From: Siniperca chuatsi
Taxonomy: Eukaryota; Chordata; Actinopteri; Centrarchiformes; Sinipercidae
Direction of reading: 5' to 3'
DNA length: 64,000 bases
Assembly (NCBI RefSeq): GCF_020085105.1
Contig: NC_058055.1
Location: forward strand, 14,075,822 to 14,139,821
Made by a program: the position numbers and the translations under genes. Positions 24,774 to 37,199 of the stretch are shown piece after piece. The stretch's first letter is position 1. Every line of letters begins with the position of its first letter. The notes under the pieces were generated by a model. That model was given only the letters and a program-made list of their open reading frames with translations, made no database searches and was not told the origin of the DNA.

Positions 24774-27700
24774 TCACTTGTCCTGCATCTTCTCCAAGAT
24801 GGGGACGATCATGTCAAACTTGGGTCTCTTGGCTGGGTCTTCGTTCATGCAGAGCCTCATCAGCTTACAGATATGAGGTGAAATCCCCGGTGGAATGGTT
24901 GGCCGAAGACCTTCGAGAGCCACCTGCGCAATGGGGAGGGAGGCGAGAAACAAAGTTGCTGTAAACATCCTAACCATAGAAACCTATAAAAGCCTCGGGG
25001 TATTTTGGAAGTATGGTGTTTGCGTGTTTGGTGCAGTATTTTCCAAGAGATAGAGTGGTGGATGTGAACATACAGTTTAAGCCTGTGGGTTGATAAATAC
25101 TGCGCCCACTTACCTTCATGCCTATCTCCATGTGTGAAAGGTCAGCAAAGGGGACCTCTCTGGTAACCAGCTCCCACAGTAACACCGCGAAGCTCCACAT
25201 GTCAGCAGATCTTCTGTTGATGTCTTCAGGCCTCTTCTGCAGGGCTGGAAACATGCGGGACAAGGAAATCCATTAACATGCCGGGATAACTCACAGGGTT
25301 TGTTTTTATTCTGTAACATGGGCAACACCAGATGAACAGCATGACTGTCACTGAACTGGGACTAAATTATACAGTACAGTATGTTCCTTACTGAATGACT
25401 CATAAAGTCTAAGGAGGCATTATGGAATAGGAAGGTGTAAGGAAAAAAAGGAATTAATACCTTCAGGGGCCATCCATGCTGGAGAGTACATACGACCAGG
25501 ACACTGAAAGGAAAACTTAGCATCTGCCATGCTTATTCTGGCTGTCATGTCCTCATCAATCTGCAAATGAAACATCAGCTTGTTACTCGTCAAACATCTG
25601 GCGAATCACTGAGTCACAGGATCACCTTAATTGTGTGTGTGGCAGCAATAGACTAAATGTTTTAGTTTCATTATTGTGGTTGCTTATACGCCAGTGGTCA
25701 AAGACAGTGGAACAGTGTCTTACCATAACATGCTTACTGTTGAGGTTAAGCCGTGAAACCATTGGTTCTAAGGTGTGGAGGAAAGCCATGCCACTGGCAA
25801 TGTCCAAGGCAAACTTCACTGCTTGGCTTTGGTCGACCACCAGAGCTGAGGAAGAAGAAGACAAAGACAGAAGGTGAGGTCGGGAGAGAAAAGTAAAAAG
25901 TATGGTTGGGTGAAGATGGGTGTGTGATGTCCTCCATCTACAGTAACAATCCTCAGCCAGAGTGCTTTAGGGGCTGGAATTAACTTTAATGCAAATTTGA
26001 TCCATTTCCGTTTATACATGTGCATGAACGCAAATGACTTACTAGTGCCCTGGTGGAGTATGTTGAAGAGGGATCCGTATGGCATGTAGTGGGTAATGAT
26101 GATGGGGTGAGGGGATGGAGGTGCCTGACAGGCCCCAAGAACAGGCAGAATGTTTGGATGAGAAAATATCCTATGGAGACACGACATAAAGAGAGACAGA
26201 CAACGTGTGTGTAAATGTCATTTTACTAATGTTGACCAAAAAAAGTAAAGTATAAGTATATTCTTAGAACAGGCATGGTCTTTCTCAGATGATAAGGTAT
26301 TAACAAATTCACGGTTGGGAGGAAACCCCATTAAAACAACAACAAAAAAAACAGTCAGACAAGAAATGTCCTAAAGGCTCGTTCTGCATGAAGGAAACTT
26401 CAAGAATCCATGTTATTATACACCACATTTGTATCATCTGTGGCTCTTTAAAGTCAAGCTGAGCAGTAATTTCTCTTTCATTATCTGAAGCTCTTTCATT
26501 TTTGCAATACATGTTGCCTCTGAATTTGTCAGCATGCTCACCCCAAGTACTTACATATGCTTCAATTCTTAAAAGAGGGCGAGAACTGAAGCCGACATGA
26601 AAGCACACTGCCAACGTCTTAAAACTGCTCACATTCTTTGAATTGGCCTGCTCAAAGGTTTCTCTCATTTTTGTCTAATTAACGTTTTGTTGTGAGTTTT
26701 TTTCTGTCACTTAATGAGGGTCTGCAGTCAGGCTGGCCAGGTTAGGTCATATGCTAATATGCTTTCCTTTATGTTGTGTTTTGCTTGTTTATTTTACACT
26801 GTTCACTGTGTTACGTCATTTTATTCTGTGATTTATTTGGAGTATTTAGATCTAGGTAGGCTATTTCTGTGTAAAGAACTGGGACATCTGCTTGTGAGTT
26901 GCTCCTTTAGGATATGCACGTAACACAGCCATAATTATGTCAATAATGATTCACTGAATGCAGCGGTCTGCTGAACCTGTCATAACATGCTGGTATGAGT
27001 TGACTTTTGGCTCACCAAAATCCTCTCTTGAAATGGTCTGTACATACTTCGAATTTCATGTTATAATGGATTTCATGTTTACTACGATGGAAGGTTTGTG
27101 GAATTTGTTTTTCACACTGTAGCACAGAACACATCACACATTAAACAGCTACCAACAACTACTTCACCACAACACTGACCAAAACCCATTTCTTTGACCT
27201 CTAACAATAAAATCTCCTCTCCTTGTTGCACAAGAAACCTGCACCAGATCCTAAGTTCTGTGACCAATGACCTCAATCGCCATCAATCAGTCACATCCAT
27301 CCTCACATTAGCACTGTGTTTACCAGGATGTGATAGTCAGTCCAAATGCTCATAGACTAATGAACTAAATGAACCCTGATATCTCTATTCTATGTGCAGA
27401 CACCACAACAAATACTGTAAAGGGCCAACCAAAACCACCACTATAACTTTTTCATTGTTAGAATACTGATGTGTAAATTACCTGAGTTTGGGATGCTCCT
27501 CGTTGAAGTCTCTGCTCTTCCTGGTGGTCCAGTCTCTCACCTGTAGCACCTTCACTATAATCTCATCCCCTTGCCACCGACCCTGCCACAACTGCAGACA
27601 GAGCACACAGTCGAGTAAACAACAGGAGCTGAAAAAAATGAAAAAGACTGACACACAGCAGTAAAGTGCAACTGACCTCTCCAGACTGATTTTCATTGAT

Positions 27701-29098
27701 TTTTGCCAGGAGTGAAAGCTGCTTATAATCAATACCAGCCTGCTTGTTGAGGGTACCATTACCTAAAAGAGCCAAAACATGAATAATTAAACAAATATCC
27801 TGATTTGATATGATGATTTGTTCCTTTTTATGAAATGCATGTTACTCACGAGGTCGTGTTCGCATGGTGCCCTTCCAGAAAGTTTCCTTATAGGGGACTT
27901 TGGTCATATTCTGGCCCATTTTCTCTGCCTTTTCTAAAAACACACATAAAAGAAGTAAAAATTACAACAATAAAGTGGTTATATATTTTTATTTTGCCAA
28001 CATGATTTTCTTTTCATAGGAAATAACTTGTTAGGGTATTATAGAAAAGGTTTCAGTCGTAGTCATCTGGACGTTTCGGCTCCCATCCGGAAGTCATTCT
28101 CAATTGAGAGAGCCGAAAACGTCTTGATTCTGAAAACAGTGTCCAGATGACTACGACTGAAACCTTTTCTACGATAGAACACTCCTGGACGAATGAGGGA
28201 CTACACCGTCTTAACTTGTTAGGGTGTTAAAATGCCCACAAATGACCTCTGACCTTGAAGCAGCTGTCTTAGGTGAGGCTTGGCCTTGTCCAGAGGCATC
28301 TGTCCATACCTGTTACATATACACACCTGGGCACCACTGGCCACCAAGTCCTAAAAAAAAAGGGGTTAAACTATGTTATGCACAGAAAATATTTTAAGCA
28401 TTGATTTTGGAATTTAAAGCAAAGACAATGGGAGCAATCGGAGCTCCACTGCTTAACAAAAAACACTGTAGTGGCCATTTCTCCCTAGAAGAGGGCCGTT
28501 TCAGCCAACAGATTGTGTACTGTACCTCCGCTACTTCATCTTGGCCCCAGAAACAGGCGTAATGGAGTGGTGTGTTTCCATGCTCGTTGACTGTATTGGG
28601 GTCTGCTTTGCACTGAATCAGCTGGCATCATAAAGTGAGAAAATTGAATAACAAAGCACGTTTTCTCCTGTCAGACAGAGTAAACAACACATGCACCAGG
28701 TCCAGTTGTAACCATACTATGTGTGAGCCTGTGTGTACCTTAGCCACGATGTCTCTATGTCCATGACTGGCGGCGAGATGCAGTGGTGTATCATCTCCAC
28801 GGTTCATCACATTAATACGAGCACCTCTCATGATGAGCATGTCAACAACACCGCTCCTCCCTTCCCTGCATGCCCAGTGGAGGGGGCTGAAGCCATGGTC
28901 ATCACTAAAACACACAGAGAGGATGAAGAGCAAAGAAGGACAAATCCTACATTAATTAGCCCATCAATGTTTAAGCTGTGATAACCTTGCTTTAGAACAC
29001 TTTTAAAGGCTAATAAGAATTTTTATAAGACAACATTTGGAGGTGAAGACATACTTGTTCCCTTAAAGCACGCGTAGGAGCCTTAATGCTCTCATAAC

Positions 29099-29154
<56 letters not shown>

Positions 29155-30949
29155 CAGCTGACAAAATACTATCTGTGTGGTTCTTTCTTTGACACACAGC
29201 CACACAGGTTGTCACACCCACTACCTACCAATCTTTATTTAGACTTAAGCACATGCTTCCTCGCGCTGCCGGCAGCCTGTACCAATCTGACGACTGGCCC
29301 GGTGATAAAATATGTCTATGCAAGCTGGAATGCCTGCTAACATATGCAAAGACACAAACACACAGACAGCTTACATAGCACTGCTGCGGTCTCCAAGGAG
29401 CCGACCTGTCACCTATGTGTGACTGGCCCCTAAAGTGCAATAGCAGTTAGTCACATTCTCTGTCAATTCTGATGCAGCACTGTGGACAGACAGTTCATAG
29501 TCTGACCAACCCTGTGTGCTATAAAAAGTAACAGGGGAAAAAAAACTCAGGAATGACAGAGCGGAAAATACAGTGGAATCCTCAGCTACGCATTCTCTGT
29601 AAGTCTCTCTCTCTCTTTTTCACTGTGTCTTCCTGTGTCACTCGCTCAAATACACACACACAACAGCTCCTGGGGGAGAGCTGAAATCGCATTTAATGTT
29701 TGTCTCCAGTTCCTAACTTGTGCATCACAAGGGGGGGGGGGCATTTCAGTTCCTACTAAGTAACATATTTTCCCACCAACATATAACACTTATTAAACAT
29801 TATTGGATATTCTGAAGGAAAAAAGGGGGCTGGTTCACACAGTTGAGCCTCTTCAGAGTAAAAGCCAAAGCTATGGCCTCCAGCATAATGACTGGTCTCT
29901 CAGATGTTTATGTGGGGCTGGAACTAGCTCTGTCAGCGAGGGCCTGGCCCTGTATGGAGTTGAAGAGAGGAAATGGCCTTGGCTGTTGCGTGGTTGGCTA
30001 GCAGCTCTGCAGCCCTCAAAGTCAACGTCAACAAACTGCACATATATGGCCTGGCCCAAGAATGAGATAACCAAGGTCTTTAGCAGTGAGGTCTTCTAGT
30101 GAGGAGTGCTCTGTATATCCTAAACAATTAAAAAATAATCTAATAAGGCTGCAATCCATGACCATTATAAATTCATCTACAGCTTATATTTTAGATTAAT
30201 GCTTTTTTTAAATATATAACGTGACAAATTGTTATCAGAGAACAGGGTGACATCTTCAAAGTGGTTGTTTTGTCTGACAAACAGTATAAAACCCCAAATA
30301 TGTTTTATATATTAATCAACTAAATCATCTCAGCACTATAATCTAAAGTCAGTCTGTGCTTTTCAGTCTAGTGTAGGGTGAGTTTTAGGCTATATTCTGT
30401 TGTCTGAGTCATTTATGTCACCGCACAACCTCCCCAAATCACCCATTGCTTTTTATACATACACACACACACACAGTTTTTGGGGATGACATCATAAGGA
30501 GAGAAATCCAAGAAGAAAATGGAAAAAAAGTACAAACTGGACTGGAATTACCGAAGCTGGGTGATGCTCAGCAGCGTGTGGAGTTGCAGGGAGAGCACAA
30601 TATGGAAACTATTTGACCACCTCTAATGTGCCAGGGATCGCTTTGCACGCACACACACACACACCCACACACACACACACCTACCATACCAAATGTGGTA
30701 CGTTTGCTATGAAGTCAACTCCAATCATTAGAAGACTCAATTTCTTTTTGCACAGACTTTACACACTACAGCTAGACTCTACCATCCAATAGAAGATAAA
30801 GGCAGTCTACTTCAAAGCTTTATGTATTTGAGTGAAGTGTATGCAGATATATCTGCTCACCCCAAGTTGAGGTCATTCTCTGTGTTGTCCAACCACAGAC
30901 GAACAGCCACAGAGTTCCCTTCTCGACACTGTGTGAAGATGTCATCCAT
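24774..30949 (-). CDS. ilk: Integrin-linked pseudokinase
   Basis: Twelve coding exons join in frame to 452 residues, the same length as human ILK: 30949-30861, 28904-28739, 28621-28526, 28350-28254, 27933-27850, 27762-27677, 27591-27482, 26170-26043, 25845-25724, 25560-25461, 25244-25114 and 24923-24774. The protein starts [12 protein letters not shown] and has ankyrin repeats to about residue 165 ([44 protein letters not shown]), which bind PINCH. A kinase-like domain runs from about residue 190. The VVK-type lysine is kept ([11 protein letters not shown]), the HRD loop is absent, and the DFG position reads MADAKFSF, so it is a pseudokinase as in mammals. ILK links integrin tails to parvin and actin at focal adhesions. 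A noncoding 5' exon appears to lie upstream. Confidence 0.97.
28042..28211. mobile_element. Hairpin-forming insertion with 18-bp target duplication in ilk intron 4
   Basis: The segment is flanked by direct repeats at 28024-28041 and 28212-28229 (17 of 18 bases equal), the mark of an insertion. Inside, two perfect 29-base inverted arms (28043-28071 and 28142-28170) enclose a second inverted pair (about CGTTTCGGCTC at 28072-28082 and GAGCCGAAAACG at 28110-28121). A transcript would fold into a long nested hairpin. The long, variable-length duplication fits target-primed insertion rather than a cut-and-paste MITE. Confidence 0.6.
29100..29149. repeat. (AT)n microsatellite in ilk intron 1
   Basis: An uninterrupted AT dinucleotide array of about 50 bases. 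Confidence 0.9.
30462..30682. repeat. CA-rich microsatellites in ilk intron 1
   Basis: Two short CA dinucleotide arrays (about 30462-30475 and 30650-30680) separated by unique sequence. Confidence 0.8.
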
Positions 30950-30997
30950 GGTTATGCTGTCGGTCGCCTCTCTTGACTGTTTGCTCTTTCAGTCTCT

Positions 30998-31860
30998 TCT
31001 GAGATCAGGAACATGTAGCCTGCAAAAGGTGTTAAACAAAGACTCCTCATGGAAGAGACAGAGTTTGTCTGTGTTTTCCTCCCAAACAATGTAAATATAA
31101 AGGTTGCACTGTACATCTTTCTAGGGGACTGATATAGCAGGTAAACTGACTTCACTTACTGTCTTCTGAGCCTACAGTAGGTTGACTTGTATGATGTCCA
31201 TAATGTGAGATTGATGATGTGAAAAACACTATCTCCTCAAGTGTGACTGTGTGTCAGAAGCATGGCTGTACTTCATATTTAGTCTTTTATGGTATCTGTA
31301 CATTCTTGAACATTCATTTTAATGGTAGACCAATCTTTAAGGCATTCGTTTTATACTGATTATTAAAAGTTTACACTATCTGCTGCACAAAGAAACATAA
31401 ACAGCCAGCCAGAGTCCAGCGAAATTAAAGTACTAAAATAGCTGTACATTCCCACATTTCCCCTTGGCTTTATCTTCCTCCGTGGGATCGGATAGGCTGG
31501 CCTATTGGATCACTTTGAAATCTATAGTTAAAAAGTCAGAGTGAAGTTGGACATCCACAACAAAACCTCCCAACCACAATGGAAACACAACTATTAAACA
31601 TACAAAAACGTTCTCAAAACTCTTACCAGCTGCTAATCGATCGATTTCTTGTCAGTTTCTCTCCCCCCCCGAAAGTCGGCTGCCTCCTCAAACTTAAGAG
31701 CTGGGAATAGTCGGTCTGAGTCCACGCCCCGCTCCTCAGAGTGGATGTGGGTTACTGGTGAGAAGTTAGAGGAGCTCTGCTACTGGCAGCCCTGTCCCGG
31801 GACACTCACACAACAGCGCCCCCTGCTGGAGGCAATGCAACGATGCTACAACCCCGCGGC
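30998..31860 (-). promoter_or_regulatory. ilk 5' untranslated exons and promoter region
   Basis: An acceptor (CTGATCTCAG) at 31000-30999 precedes the start codon by about 50 bases. A donor (GCAGCTG then GTAAGA) lies at 31627/31626, so a noncoding first exon probably ends at 31627. Upstream, GC-richer DNA around 31700-31860 includes a CCACGCCCC box at 31722-31730 (Sp1/KLF-type GGGGCGTGG on the minus strand). The transcription start is not resolved. Confidence 0.5.
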
Positions 31861-31929
31861 ACAGCTACACAGGGCCGAAAATAGGAGTTCAGGTGATGTG
31901 GGGAGGGATGTGGGTAGTTTTCTTTTTTA

Positions 31930-34170
31930 ATTTTTGAAATCGAATTTATTAATCATACATCTTTAACTGTAATATGTCATTATTGAGAATGCATTCATGG
32001 TATAAAAGCTGCATGCTGCATGAATATTATAAAGAGTATTTGCAGCAGGAAAAGCAAAGGTGTTACTAATAACATTAATGACAGCTCCTTTCTATTCAGG
32101 TGTTCAGCCGTCATTCATTCTATTATTTACACCTGTGCATTTCCTGATGTGACATGTCAAAGTGTCTTCAGTGAATAAGGCATATGTGTACTGATAAGGA
32201 GATTTTACAGTTGAAAAATACATTTGTCAGTGCTCTCTGGTGGCCAAATTATGTAACGGCGAAACTGCGTCTAAATTGCTGTAAACATTTCCTTGGCATT
32301 TATGTGCTGCAGTTTCTTGCTGCTTATTGACCGACCTACATACCGATACCAATATGCAGTATCTGTCATAAGCTAATTTCAGTGTATATATTGGCATGGC
32401 TGATTTATTGGTCGATCTCTATGTTTTATCAGTAATAAATGTTGATTAAAATATGCCTTTTTCACACAAGACATGTTGGCATGTCACAGTAGGAAGCGCA
32501 GAGGTGTAAATAATAAAATGAACGATTTCATCTGAATTCCATTTAGCTGCCTCAGTTTCAGCGCCCTGGTATTGTGCCTGCTGGCTCGCTGTCACATTTG
32601 TCATGACTTATTGATACACATGAACACAACAGAGCCATCGTTAATGTTAATAGTAACACCTACACGGTTCCTATTACAAGTCCCAATACCTGCTGTAAAA
32701 AAAAGGCCTGTTCATGTTGTACGGCAGCCTGACTGATACTGGATTTTTGAGGCCGATATTTATATCAAAGTTTGAAAGTGAAAAAATCCACCAAGGATGT
32801 ACTGTATCTGCTGACATGTTATTTTAACACATCCCTTAAATTGGGTTATTAAAGAAATAAGACCAAGATATGAAGCCTACTTATCAGGACATTTTACAGT
32901 TGAAAGTTAATATCGGCCAATACATTCTCTATATCAGCAATTACAATATAATTGGTGTTATATTTTTGTTATAATTACTTGTCCTCACAGTACAAAGGTG
33001 ATCATTTACACACCTTATTTTTTGAATTTCAGTCATGCGGTTGTAAACCAGAAGGAAATCCCGCAGCTGGAAGAGACAAACTCACCATCAAACTGTTCAT
33101 TTGAAAATAAACCCAAAAGTAGCTGCCACTGCATATGAATGTGAACTGATCATCAATGATTCCAAAACAGACACTTTGTTGAAATATTGGTAAATGTGTT
33201 TTTTGAAAAATTATACTTATTGCATGTGCCAGTGAAATGACCGAATTGGTTTTCTTCTAGCTGGTTCCTGACAGGGACTGCAAATCTCAGTGGCTGACTC
33301 TACAGCAACAGGGTGGCTAAACATGTCTGACTCTTGCATGACCAGACTATCCAAACAGGAACAAACCATTTCCATACTTAGCCTAAAGAATACCAATTTC
33401 TTCTACAATCCTTAACTGTCACAGCTGCTATCTGACAGTTATACAGAAGATCGCTTATCATGGTTCTGCTGCTGGATGAAAGAGTACATAGCGTGTTCAC
33501 TGCAAAGACAGGAAATGATAGGAGGAGACAGAGGGGATATGTGACGAAGGTCGTGAACTGGATTCACACCCACAACAGTGAGAGCATGTGGCATACGCCC
33601 CAAAACACTGCTGCGTTAGGACATCAGACAGCAGGAAGGTCTTTAATGTTTTCAAACAGAAAATACTAGAGGTTGTCAAAGAAGCATTTAAAATAAAGAA
33701 AACATGAAAAAACATCATGAATACTCTTATTTGTATTATTGAGCATTATCGAATTTCTGCATTTACTGTCACCTTACAAAATAATTAGCAGGACTTAGTG
33801 TTTTTAGGGTGTCATCAGACTGAGCCCTCCTGGCTCCTGAAAGTCCAGACTTAAGTCCAAATATGATCAGGCCTCCACAATCCAGGCTGGGAATTTTTTT
33901 GACTGGCAATGCCATCACTAAAATCATTTTTCAACTGCCATCGTACACACATACACTGTTAGAACAACTTCCTTCTTGCTTTTTCCTGTTATCACAAAAC
34001 AACACATTTTTGTTATTGACATTTCTAACACACTTTGTAATATGGTGTGTGTGTGTGTGTAAAATTGCTATTCTTATCATGAGTGACATTTTTGACCATG
34101 CTTTCTCACCATAGGGGTTCATTTTATTTTCCTGCTAGATCGCAGGCCACTAAAGCTGCAACTTAATCAC
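31930..34170. other. Intergenic between ilk and timm10b, no intact gene
   Basis: AT-rich DNA. About 32.3-32.95 kb contains phrases such as GGCTGATTTATTGGTCGAT and TATCGGCCAATAC that resemble a dispersed fish repeat, but I could not define its ends. A copied timm10b fragment lies at 33025-33115 and a short GT array near 34044-34060. Confidence 0.35.
33025..33115 (-). pseudogene. Duplicated timm10b exon 2/intron 1 boundary fragment
   Basis: These 91 bases are identical, in the same orientation, to 36180-36270. They span the 5' part of timm10b exon 2 (coding [14 protein letters not shown]) and adjoining intron 1, so this is a DNA-level copy and not a processed transcript. Past the block, similarity resumes weakly (GCATATGAATGTG). 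Alone it cannot encode a protein. Confidence 0.85.
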
Positions 34171-34531
34171 TTAAAGCTAGGGTAGGTAATGTATTTCAGA
34201 AGCATTTTGTTATATTTGTTGAAATTCTCTTAAATCCTGACAGCAATCGATAAATCAAATGGTCTGGGGAAAAAAAAGAAAAAGAAAAATATCCAGTATC
34301 CGTGCCTGTCATTGGCCTGTAATAAGCCCATCCAGTCGTTTCATTTGAATACAATGATTGGCTGGCCTACGCCTACCTGCGCGCACCCTGCACTCATTGC
34401 ACATGAAAATGTGTTGTGGGGCAGTGGCTTTGGAAGGAGGCCTGAAGGGAGGGGGTGGGATTTTTCAGATGGATACTTTTACAATTTAGCTGTCTCTTGA
34501 GTTTCTCCAACGTTACCTACCTTAGCTTTAA
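34171..34531. mobile_element. MITE with 19-bp inverted ends
   Basis: The ends TTAAAGCTAGGGTAGGTAA (34171-34189) and its complement at 34513-34531 match at 18 of 19 positions. The 361-bp interior has no coding frame. I recall similar AAGCTAGGGTAGGTAA ends in dispersed fish repeats. Confidence 0.7.
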
Positions 34532-34883
34532 TGTCTTCTGATTTATTTACTGTTTAGTCAAAAATAATGACAATGCCCGTCACAAGTTAACAGAATCTAA
34601 AGTGAAGTCTTCAAGTTGCTAATTTTGTCAGATAGCGATGTCATTTCGGAGACTGCAGGCAGAAAATGTTATATGACAAAATATCATATATAATAGTTGT
34701 TGAAAAGTTGATATTTTATAATGTATGTCAGTCTATTAATCAACTATTCTTTTCAGCAATACAGAAAAGATCACATTTGGGACTGCCTGTGATGAGTTAC
34801 TCGTCAGATGTGGGTTGTTTGTGGTGGGAGACAGGGACATGTTGCTAACAGTTTGACCACAGGAGGAAGACCCAGACTGGGCA

Positions 34884-36345
34884 TTATTGCTGGCCTGACG
34901 GTGGGGGGAACTTGGGGGCTCTCCCGTGGCTTGGCAGGCTCTCTACGGATTTAGACACTGTAGGTGCAGCTACTGTTGACACAGGCACGTCTTCTGATAA
35001 GGACGTTGATTTAGATGGCATAAACACAGGCGCTGAGCTCCCAGACTCAATTTGGGTACCAGCTATCTGCGGCTGAGGAAAGCCTACTGAATAAGATTGT
35101 CCAGCTTCATTAAGCACTGAGGGATTTACCGCTTCAGTCGCAGGCGTGAGCGTTGTGGCAGCTGATAATTTGACTTCTGTGGCTGTTGTGGATTTGAGCA
35201 CAGCAGCGTCAAGGTCAACTGGAATATCTAAACCTGCTGGCTTTAAGACTGAGCCATGGGCCTCTGGTCCGACATCAGCGATTGAAGGAGTTAACAGTGG
35301 AGATACTTGTGGGGGTGGAAATGAGGTGATGGGGGTTTGAGATGCTGGTGAGGCTTCTGTGGCAGAAGGCCCCACATACGCAGAAGCAGCAGCTGCCTCC
35401 GCTGCCTTGGCATTCTCTGCAGCCTTGCTCTCCATCTCCTCCATCCGGCGCTGCACCATCCGAGGCATCAGCTGCACATAGGTGCCCATCAGGCGGTGGT
35501 TAGTGCGAATCAGCTTCCCCGCACAGCTGTCCACACAGCGCTCCTAGACAGACAACAGCAATCAGAGGTGATGAGTGGATAACTACAGTATGTTTTCATG
35601 ATACATAATGACCTAAAGTATGTGGACTCCCCTGTCCACATACGGTCGTGATTTGGTGAGAATCTTAAAACTACAGCATACGATTATATGTTAGACATAT
35701 AATCTGTTGCACAGAGCCCTGACCTCAACCTCATACAAAACCTTTGAGATGAAGGACAACTACAAGCCAGGCCTTAATGCCCAACATGAGTGGTCGCTCT
35801 CACTGTTGCTGTTGTGGCCGAATGGGACAAAACTCCCTGCATCCTGGTTCCAACCTCTTGTAGAGAGCCTTGCCAGAAGAGTGAGGCTGTTATAGCAGCT
35901 TATTAATGCCCCACGCTTTTGGAGATATTCAGCACTCACATATATGGGTGTGTGTCTACATACTTTAGGCCATGTCGTGTAATGCTATATGCGCAGAAAT
36001 AGCAGTTAAAGAAAAGGTGATGAGCCATAAAGCACGGCAAAACAATCACATTGAGAGTTGCAACTTTATGTAGGTGTGCCTACACATTTAGCTGGCGAGG
36101 TATCTATGGTTTCCAGTATTCTTACCTCGTCCATGGTGAGGTTTCTGTAGTTGAAGTTGCTGCTGCATCGCTGGAAGCAAATTTCAGTCATGCGGTTGTA
36201 AACCAGAAGGAAATCCCGCAGCTGGAAGAGACAAACTCACCATCAAACTGTTCATTTGAAAATAAACCCAATAGACCGCATATGAATGTGTATATCTATC
36301 TATATGAATGTGACTTACATTTCTCAGTTGTTGGTCTGGATCCAT
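34884..36345 (-). CDS. timm10b: Small TIM protein Tim10b with long C-terminal extension
   Basis: Three exons join in frame to 260 residues: 36345-36319, 36221-36126 and 35543-34884. The start [19 protein letters not shown] matches TIMM10B. The twin CX3C motifs that define small TIM chaperones are present (C24-FQR-C28 and C44-VDS-C48), followed by [19 protein letters not shown]. In mammals this protein associates with TIM22 on the inner mitochondrial membrane and helps carrier insertion. Human TIMM10B is about 100 residues; here about 160 more follow, first an Ala/Glu-rich helix ([17 protein letters not shown]), then a Ser/Thr/Pro/Ala-rich low-complexity tail without Cys. The frame stays open through the whole exon, so the tail is probably real. 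AATAAA at 34547-34542 may serve as its signal. Confidence 0.92.
35600..35985 (+). mobile_element. Internally deleted Tc1-like relic in timm10b intron 2
   Basis: The inverted ends read ACCTAAAGTATGTGGACTCC (35611 on) and CTACATACTTTAGGCCATG (35956 on). Between them, 35708-35890 is readable as the end of a Tc1-type transposase: [16 protein letters not shown] and LVESLARRV align with the usual SPDLNP...RPYRP...LVESLPRRV stretch. Everything upstream in the transposase is gone. Confidence 0.7.
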
Positions 36346-37187
36346 CGTGATTCCGTCTGAAGTTGATGACTGGATAGCTAAAATGCTAACATCGAGAGCC
36401 GGTCAGCTAATGAATCAAATAAATGTTAGTTTTCCCGAAGCTTAGCTGTCTGAGGTGAATGAAAGCACAATTCCGCAAGATGTCATTTACATGTCAGCTT
36501 TACAGTACCACGAATTGAATCAAGTAATAGATTAAGATGGCATGACATTCACATGCGCGCTGCCATGTTTGTAACGAAGATCGTCTACGCCCAGGAAGAC
36601 GCTTCACTCGGTAATTAACCCCCTCCCATTTCCGGCTTCCAAAACTTGACGTTTTAAGCCTTTCTTATGCGTTAACTATAGTTGCAGTTGCCTTGGGTAG
36701 TGACTGACTATTCTGTTTATCACGAAAGGTACATACACATATGAATATATGTTACGATATTTCGTCTGCCGCACACTAACACTTTTAAACCGTTTCCCTG
36801 GTCTGACCTCTTGCAGCCAAACAAAGATAGTAGTAGCTCATTGTAATAGTCTTATTTTTCATTTTGACACATACATAATACGGCCATATTTTTCTTGATA
36901 GTTTAATGCGTAGTAAGCCGAGCTAGGAGATGTTACCACCCCCTTACTAAACTAACATTAACATCCATGGTCTCTTCACAATGTCTCAGAGGGCAGCCTT
37001 CTGAACAGCTGAAACCGTATATTTTCCAAGCTAAATTAGTACTGTAATGGATGGTACAAGTTGAACACTGTCATTTTACATTAACTAATATAAAACAACG
37101 ATTATTTTGCTAGCATTCAACAGCATGGCAGCTGCTTGTTGTTGAATGTTGTCACATTCAGTCAAAAAGCTGAAGAGTTAGCTAATC
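36346..37187. other. timm10b upstream region, no gene seen
   Basis: This contains the presumed timm10b promoter (36.35-36.65 kb, slightly GC-richer). The remainder is AT-rich and without a recognised exon or repeat. Confidence 0.35.
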
Positions 37188-37199
37188 GTGTACCTGAAG

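Noticed and set aside
33818-33990. Phrase reading ESPDLSPNMI, like a Tc1 transposase motif
   Set aside because: No other transposase sequence or inverted ends were found nearby, so chance is likely.
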